Positions 7,622 to 14,488 of a stretch of 14,488 bases of DNA are shown in pieces (position 1 is the stretch's first letter; every line of letters starts with the position of its first letter). Source of the stretch: Parvularia atlantis (Eukaryota; Opisthokonta; Rotosphaerida); the NCBI GenBank assembly GCA_943704415.1, contig CALSCO010002000.1, positions 1 to 14,488 of the forward strand, written 5' to 3'. Made by a program: the position numbers and the translations under genes. The notes under the pieces were generated by a model. The model searched no databases. It saw nothing but the letters and a program-made list of their open reading frames with translations, and was not told the origin of the DNA.

Positions 7622-9797
7622 ATGACGACGGCCGAGCTGCCCGAGTTCCACCTTGACCTGGAGGACAACGCGGACGGGTGGGGCCCGGCCTCGCTCCCGC
7701 GCGAGCTTGAGCACCTCCCGTACGCGCCGTTCCAAAAGGACAACAAGCTTGGCCGCGTGGCCGACTTCACGATGCAGACGCAGCGCGGCCGCGTCTTCGA
7801 CCGTGCGTGCGGGGCGCAGCGTGACGTGGCGCGGCGCCGGGCTCAACGCGGCATCACCGCCAGGCGAGCGCTCGTACCAGACTGGCGTGCAGAACGTCGC
7901 GTTCACGTTCCAGCCCGAGGAGGACGACACGGCCTTCCTCCTGGTCGACACCAAGACCAAGGCCAAGCAGGCGGGCTCGTTCCGGCCCCAGGCACAGCGC
8001 GGTCAGCGCGGCCGCGGCGGCCCCCAGCGCAACTTCCAGCGCCTCGACCGCGGGGGCCGCGGCGGCAGCAGCGGGCCGGGCGGGCGCGGGGCCTACGGCC
8101 GCGGCGGTGCCGGCGCGCTGCGGGGCGGTGGCGGTGGCCGGGGCGGCGCGGGGCCGCGGCGGTACCAGTCGTGGCGTGACGCGGACAAGGTGCGGGCGCG
8201 CGTGTCCCGCCCCTCGACGCTGAACCGCGCGTGGCCACAGCCGCAGAAGCTGCGCGAGTCGTCCGTCCAGGTCAAGCCCGACTGGAAAGTCAAGGAGGAG
8301 ATCGAGTTTGCGCGCCTGGCCAAGCTCAACTTTGAGCCGTCCGAGCCGTCCGACCTCAAGCTGTGCGGCTCGGTCGAGGTCTACGACAAGACGTACGACA
8401 AGATCACGGTCAAGACCGACAAGGCACGTGCGCGGACGCGTCGCCGCCGCCGCCCGATGCTGACGTCTCGGTGCGCACGCGCGCGCGCGCGCGCGCGCGC
8501 GACAGCCGCTCCGGCACATCCCGCGCACGTTCCACAACGTGAGCACGAGCGAGGACCCCGAGATCCTCAAGGTGTGCTGCACCGCGCGGTGGGCGCCGGC
8601 CTCGTGCTGACGCGCGCGCCTCCCGCTGTGCAGTTTGCCGAGCAGGGCGAGGCCAACGTGTTTGTGATCGACTCGATCCTGGCCATGATCATGACGTGCA
8701 ACCGCTCGGTGCTGCCATGGGACATCATCGTGCGGCGCGAGGGCGGCAACGTGTTTTTCGACAAGCGCGAGCGCTCCTCGATCGGTGCGGACTGTGGCGC
8801 ACTTGCGCGCTCACGGCTCACATGCGGCGGCGCAGACTTCTGGACCGTGGGCGAGACGGCCGCGGAGATGGCCCTCGACGAGAAGGAGGGGCTCAACACG
8901 CAGGACGCGCTCACGTTCGAGGCGACGTACATCAACCACAACTTCTCGCAACAGGTGCTCAAGCACGACGACGACCGCTACGAGTTCGATGCGCCCAACC
9001 CGTTCGCCGAGCCCGGCGATGACGTGGCCTCGGTCGGTTACCGCTACCGCAAGTGGGCCCTGGGCGAGGGCGTGAACGTGGTGTGCCGATGCGAGATCGA
9101 CGGCGCGCTTAGCGGCGAGCAGTTCCTGTCGATCAAGGCGCTGAACGAGTTTGACCCGAAGGTACTAATGTTCGCCTTCCACCAGCAGCACTGCACTGAC
9201 GATCTCTGCCGCGAGCAGATCGCCGGCATCGACTGGCGCCAGAAGCTCGACACGCAGTCCGGCTGGGTCCTCGCGACTGAGATCAAGAACAACAACAGCA
9301 AGCTCGCCCGGTGGACGGCGCAAGCCCTGCTGGCGGGCGTGGACTTTTTCAAGCTCGGGTGCGGCGCTGCCGGGCCGGCGTCGCGGCGTGTGCTCACCGC
9401 GCGGGCCGCAGCTTCGTCTCGCGCTTGTCGTCGCGCGACAACACCAAGCACGTCATCCTCGGCACGCGCACGTATAAGCCGAGCGAGTTTGCGGCACAGA
9501 TCAACCTCAACATGGGCAACGCCTGGTGCGGTGCTGCCCTCGCGCGCGCGCGCGCCCCTCGCACGGGTGCTGACTCGATGCGCGCGCAGGGGCATCGTCC
9601 GCGCGCTTGTCGACATGATCCTCAAGCTGCCCGAGGGCAAGTACCTCCTGCTGAAGGACCCCAACAAGCCCGCGATGCGCCTGTACCAGATCCCGGCCAA
9701 CGCGTTCGACGTGGACGAGGTCGTGCCGGAGGACGAGTCGGCGGCCGCGAGCCAGCGCCAGCGCGAGGTCGTTGTGGAGGACGACGACGACTTCTGA
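7622..9797 (+). CDS. EIF3D: Translation initiation factor eIF3 subunit d
   Basis: Nine exons: 7622-7802, 7864-8189, 8241-8423, 8506-8571, 8634-8784, 8836-9161, 9219-9358, 9412-9525, 9590-9797; 564 aa (human 548). The N-terminus carries the conserved DNADGWGP...[18 protein letters not shown]. An Arg/Gly-rich stretch follows at about 106-160. The cap-binding-domain region shows [46 protein letters not shown] (about 331-342), [22 protein letters not shown] and [17 protein letters not shown]. It ends in an acidic tail (EDDDDF). Role: subunit of the 40S-bound eIF3 complex; eIF3d can bind the 5' cap of selected mRNAs. Intron 3 has a GC donor. Introns 8190-8240 and 9162-9218 are stop-free multiples of three, called from splice sites and from family alignment. 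NELF-A follows after 55 bp on the same strand. Confidence 0.97.
8424..8505 (+). other. GC-AG intron in eIF3d (intron 3), with a long CG-repeat tract
   Basis: The exon ends GACAAG and the intron starts GCACGT. The next GT, four bases on, would shift the frame, so GC is the donor that joins TDK to [11 protein letters not shown] as in all eIF3d proteins. At 82 bp it is among the longest introns here. It has a CTGAC branch site and a GACAG acceptor, and its 3' half is a CG repeat. Confidence 0.88.
8471..8501 (+). repeat. 31-bp alternating purine-pyrimidine tract (mostly CG repeats)
   Basis: An unbroken alternating purine-pyrimidine run, nearly all CG, within eIF3d intron 3 just before the acceptor. 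It is the longest such tract in the window and a classic potential Z-DNA sequence. Confidence 0.85.
9541..9555 (+). repeat. (CG)7 tract in the last eIF3d intron
   Basis: A 15-bp CG dinucleotide run in intron 9526-9589. Like the other two tracts it lies in an intron. Confidence 0.75.
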
Positions 9798-9852
9798 CCC
9801 AGTGACGATGGGGCCCCCTTCTTTGTGACGCGGTTGGTTGTTCAGTTCAGCC
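9798..9852 (+). other. 55-bp tandem gap between eIF3d and NELF-A
   Basis: Must contain the eIF3d 3' end and the NELF-A 5' UTR. TTCTTTGT (9819-9826) lies 21 nt after the eIF3d stop and matches the octamer downstream of the syntaxin stop. No TATA or CCAAT element fits in the gap, so the NELF-A promoter may lie in the eIF3d 3' coding end. Confidence 0.45.
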
Positions 9853-11954
9853 ATGTCATCGTTCTTGGCGCTGGCCTCGCGCCTGGTGCGCGCCGCGCCT
9901 CGGCCAGCCGCCCGCCGTGCTGACGGGCGCGCAGGCCGAGGACCCGTGGACGCTGAGCAGCCTGCCGGCGCAGCTGACGAGCAAGCAGACGCTGGCCGAC
10001 ATCCTCACGTCGTACCCGCTGCTGGAGGTGCCGCCGCGCGCACCGTGGCCGACGCCGCCCCGCGCACCGACCCGCGCCCCGCGCAGACGCCCGTCAAGCT
10101 CAAGCTGCTCACGTCGTGCCTGTTCCTGCGCTCGCCCGAGCTCGTGCAGCGGCTGCAGCCCGAGCTGGGCCAGCTGCTCGGCCTGTGCGGGGCGCTGGCG
10201 CGCGCGGTCGGGGACCGGGCCGTTGCTGACGCGGGCGGCGCACGCAGCGCGCTCGAGGACGACGACGAGTGGGTGCGCGTCCAGGCGCGCCTCCTCGCGC
10301 CCGTGCTGCAGCAGCGCCCAATGGACCTACGCTGCCTCGACGACCAGAGCCTCTCGTACGCGCCGGCGCTGGGCGACCTCACCGAGCACGGTGCGCCGCC
10401 CGCACGTACGAAGGCCCTCGCTCACACGCCGCGCAGTCGCAAAGCTGCCGACGGCCGAATTCATGCCGCGCCACGTCGCGTACCTCAACCGCGATGCGAC
10501 CGCCGCGCTCGCCGACGCCGCCACCCGCAACCTGCACTTTGCTCTCGCGCCGGCCGCTGTCGCCACGGCCGCGGCCCGCGCGGCGCTGATCGACGGCATC
10601 GTGCAGCGCGGCCGCGATGGTGCGTCGTCGTGCTGCACCCGCGTTGCCTCACACGCGAGCACGCACTGCAGCCCAGACCGTCAAGGCCAAGCAGCTCGAG
10701 CAGCACCCGCGCGCCCCGCCCCCGCCCGCTGCGCTCGCCCTGCCGATCAACCGGCGCGCTTCGTCCTCGGCGTCGCTGCTCGTGCGCACCGCCTCGGGTG
10801 CGCTGCTGTAACGCCTCGCGACTCGACGCGCAGCACTCACAAAGCCGCGCACCAGGGCCGAGCAGGGCCGCGCCGGCCGACGGCATGATCATCATGGACA
10901 TCGACCAAAGCAAGGAGATCCTGCAGCAGCAGGTCCAGGCCAAGCGGCGCGCGAAGGGTCCGCGCAACGCCGCCGCCGCTCGGCTGCAGCGGCGCTCACG
11001 TTGGCGGGTGCAGAGCTCGAGGAGGAGGACGTCGAGCGCAAGCGCCGTGCCCGCGAGCTCGCTAAGCTTTCGAAGCGGCAGGCCTTTCCCGCAGACCGGC
11101 TGCGGAGAGGTACTCGGCGGCCCGCACGCGCACGCGCGCCCTCTCAACGCGCGCTGCTGCGCCACAGACCCGCTCGTACCGGTTATGGCGCCGCCGGCCG
11201 ACCACGTCGCCATCGCCGTCACGCCCGTGCAGCCTGCCGGCGCAGCAGCCGCAGCCGCAGCCGCGCCGCACAGCAGCCCGAGCCGGCTTCCATCCTACAC
11301 GACGCCCGTGCCAGCCACGATGGCGATGGCGATGCCCGCGCCGACGCCGTACGTCGCCTTTGTGTCCGCGTCGGCACCCGCGCCGCCGCCTCTGTCGTCG
11401 GTGTTTGTGCGCAGCAGCGACCAGCGTGCGTGCAGTTGTGGGCCGTGCATGGCACGCGAGCTCAGCGTCGCTCGTACGCAGTTGCAGCACCTCCCGCCCC
11501 TCCCGCTGCGCAACCCGTACCCGCACCGACCGCACCACCCGCGCCCGCTACCGCACTCCTCGCCCCCGCGGCGGACCCGGGCCTGGCCGAGATGGAGGCA
11601 AAGCTGTTTAGTCAAGCCAACAGCTTGGGCGAGAACGACCGGCAGCACATCATCGATTTTCTGCGCGGCGTGCACGGTGTGCCGGCTTACGCACACACGT
11701 GGATGCTCTCAGAGCTGGCGCTGACGCGTCGCGCGCCAGTCACCCGCATCGGTGACGTGCCTACGCGCCAAGTCACGCTCCACACGGACGAGTACATCGA
11801 CCCCGACACCGGCCAGCGCGTCGTCGAGAAGCTGCTGTTCGAGATGAACTACGACACGCGCGAGTGGCGCAAGCTGCGCCGAAAGCGCATTGTGCAGCGA
11901 GAGGGCGCCAATGCGGCGCCCGCCCAAACGCCCGCCTCGGACGTGCAAAGATGA
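9853..11954 (+). CDS. NELFA: Negative elongation factor A (NELF-A/WHSC2-like)
   Basis: Eleven exons: 9853-9885, 9935-10027, 10087-10184, 10248-10390, 10437-10619, 10672-10797, 10856-10957, 11014-11109, 11168-11425, 11482-11676, 11740-11954; 513 aa (human 528). The N-terminal domain matches NELF-A: TPVKLKLLTSCLFL (43-56; human SAVKLKLLLGTLHL), LEDDDEWVRVQ (W83), and RHVAYLNRDATAALA (human CQYLNKNALTTLA). A basic helix ELEEEDVERKRRARELAKL starts at 260. A long Pro/Ala low-complexity linker spans about 295-420. The C-terminal domain ends with VVEKLLFEMNYDTREWRKL (471-487; human DTVFEMNYATGQW). Role: nuclear, part of the NELF complex that with DSIF holds RNA polymerase II in promoter-proximal pause. 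Exon 6/7 has an alternative splice pair (10782-10833) in frame. Introns 10185-10247 and 11677-11739 are stop-free multiples of three. Confidence 0.91.
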
Positions 11955-12117
11955 TTGTGGTGACTCGAAGTCTAAAACCAACGAGTGCGGGGTGGAAAGC
12001 TAGGCGAGAAAGAGAGAGCAAAACGGAGTAACACGAACAGCGGACGGACAGAGAGCAAGCGAAAGAAGAAAGCAAGCAAGCCGGAAGGCGGCTCGCCGTC
12101 ACGGCAGCGCGCTGAGA
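11955..12117. other. Convergent 3' intergenic gap (NELF-A / alpha-tubulin), purine-rich
   Basis: 163 bp between convergent stops. From about 11994 to 12085 the plus strand is strongly purine-rich, with repeated GAAAG, AGCAAG and GAGAG words; on the tubulin mRNA this is a pyrimidine-rich 3' UTR. The base composition differs clearly from the coding sequence around it. No ORF or RNA gene seen. Confidence 0.5.
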
Positions 12118-13950
<1,833 letters not shown>

Positions 13951-14228
13951 GGCGGAAGGTGGTGGACGAGGAGGCCGAGAGGACGCAGGGACGCAGGGGA
14001 GAGGGCGCTGCACGAGGCGACGAGGCGGCCGAAGTGCGCGACAAGGAAAAAATGCGCGGGCTCTGGCCAGTGCTAGTGGTCAGCAATGACTAAGCTTTTG
14101 CATCCACTGACCAGCCGAAACCAATGTCGACCACGAACACAGCCACGGCAATACCTATGGGAGGAACGGGGGCGGGGGAACGCAAACAACGGCCAGACGC
14201 GGCCGACAAACGAGAAAGGCGCGGCGCG
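13951..14228 (-). promoter_or_regulatory. Alpha-tubulin promoter and 5' UTR, plus 3' UTR of the upstream gene
   Basis: 278 bp, the largest gap in the window. It is less GC-rich around 14080-14130. It holds an inverted repeat (TGGTCAG 14077-14083, CTGACCA 14107-14113), a CCAAT word on the plus strand (14121-14125, inverted for tubulin), and, near its far end, the 11-mer CTCGTTTGTCG on the minus strand (14214-14204). The long gap suits a strongly expressed tubulin gene. Function is inferred from position. Confidence 0.5.
14077..14113. repeat. 7-bp inverted repeat upstream of alpha-tubulin
   Basis: Arms TGGTCAG and CTGACCA are perfect complements separated by 23 bp of relatively AT-rich sequence, about 130-160 bp upstream of the tubulin ATG. 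It may be a bipartite protein-binding site or chance. Confidence 0.45.
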
Positions 14229-14488
14229 TCAGCGTACCTGGGCGTACTGGTCGTAGCCTTTCCTACTCAGCTCCATCACTTCCGTCGAGCTCGACCCGAC
14301 GTTGATCAGCATGTCGTCGCCCGAGGGCGTCAGCAGCAGTCCCACGCCCGTCAGGACCATGAGGCCGCCGACGATGACCAGCGCGATCAGCACGGCCAGG
14401 GCGGCCGTAGCCGCTGCGCCGATGGTGCCGTTGAACGCGTCGGCCTGGCCCTGCGAGAGCGCCTTGTAGATGCGCTGGTAAAATAGCG
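14229..14488 (-). CDS. Unrecognised single- or multi-span membrane protein, C-terminal end; runs off the right edge
   Basis: An open frame enters from the right edge and ends at TGA (14231-14229), giving 85 residues. It starts LFYQRIYKALSQGQADAFNG, then has a long hydrophobic stretch at about residues 24-50 of the fragment (ALAVLIALVIVGGLMVLTG within it), then a polar tail with SGDDMLINVGSSSTEVMEL and a KGYDQYAQVR end. I do not recognise the family. Codon use is GC-ending like the neighbours. Uncertainties: CAG followed by GTACGCTGAC at 14240-14229 looks like a splice donor, so the last exon could lie further left. The edge sequence TTTTACCAG could be an acceptor, in which case the exon begins at RIYKAL. 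The candidate 3'-end word 15 nt after the stop supports the simple reading. Confidence 0.6.
   Translation of the reverse strand, partial: LFYQRIYKALSQGQADAFNGTIGAAATAALAVLIALVIVGGLMVLTGVGLLLTPSGDDMLINVGSSSTEVMELSRKGYDQYAQVR

Noticed and set aside
10782-10833. Alternative intron between NELF-A exons 6 and 7
   Set aside because: It is in frame and has a GTGCGC donor, but it lacks the CTCAC branch site that the chosen intron (10798-10855) has 15-20 nt before its acceptor.
9838-11724. Single uninterrupted 628-codon plus-strand frame
   Set aside because: It only partly overlaps the NELF-A frame. Recognisable NELF-A segments switch frame at splice sites, and its C-terminal part is out of frame with the conserved FEMNY domain.

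Overview
The window is nuclear DNA from a GC-rich (roughly 70% G+C by eye), gene-dense, unicellular-type eukaryote. Every complete gene is split by very short introns. I could place 59 complete introns of 45-87 bp, most starting GTGCG, ending in AG, and carrying a CTGAC/CTCAC-like branch site 10-30 nt before the acceptor. Bacterial reading rules fail here: long open frames run through introns, and almost all large six-frame ORFs are shadows. Exons were joined by hand from splice signals, reading phase and alignment in memory to known families, so coordinates are models and not transcript-verified.

Layout, left to right: (1) 1-740, minus, 5' end of a secreted/lysosomal GH31 alpha-glucosidase; (2) 893-2035, plus, syntaxin-6/Tlg1-type Qc-SNARE; (3) 2102-3335, minus, three-CCCH zinc-finger protein of the ZC3H4/ZC3H6/ZC3H8 type; (4) 3480-4212, plus, small ADF-H (coactosin-like) protein; (5) 4360-5945, minus, peroxin PEX3; (6) 5976-7457, plus, an unrecognised protein with about 7-8 membrane spans; (7) 7622-9797, plus, eIF3d; (8) 9853-11954, plus, NELF-A; (9) 12118-13950, minus, alpha-tubulin; (10) 14229-14488, minus, C-terminal end of an unrecognised membrane protein. 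Gaps between coding regions are 30-280 bp; none exceeds 300 bp. I saw no tRNA, rRNA, mobile element or CRISPR array.

These are mostly conserved housekeeping genes (secretory traffic, peroxisome biogenesis, translation, transcription elongation, cytoskeleton) and not one pathway or cluster. Three divergent pairs share promoter gaps of 152, 144 and only 30 bp. Lineage: NELF-A and a ZC3H4-type protein argue against land plants and yeasts. The alpha-tubulin has fungal-like stretches, lacks Lys40 and ends in Phe, which would suit a non-flagellate lineage near fungi/nucleariids. That is a weak inference and I do not name a species.

Most noteworthy: the unusual GTGCG donor consensus with three GC-AG introns, the 30-bp PEX3/membrane-protein head-to-head gap, the K40-less Phe-ending alpha-tubulin, a full NELF-A in a compact protist-type genome, and two unclassified membrane proteins. 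I found no clear sign of a wholly new multi-gene system.
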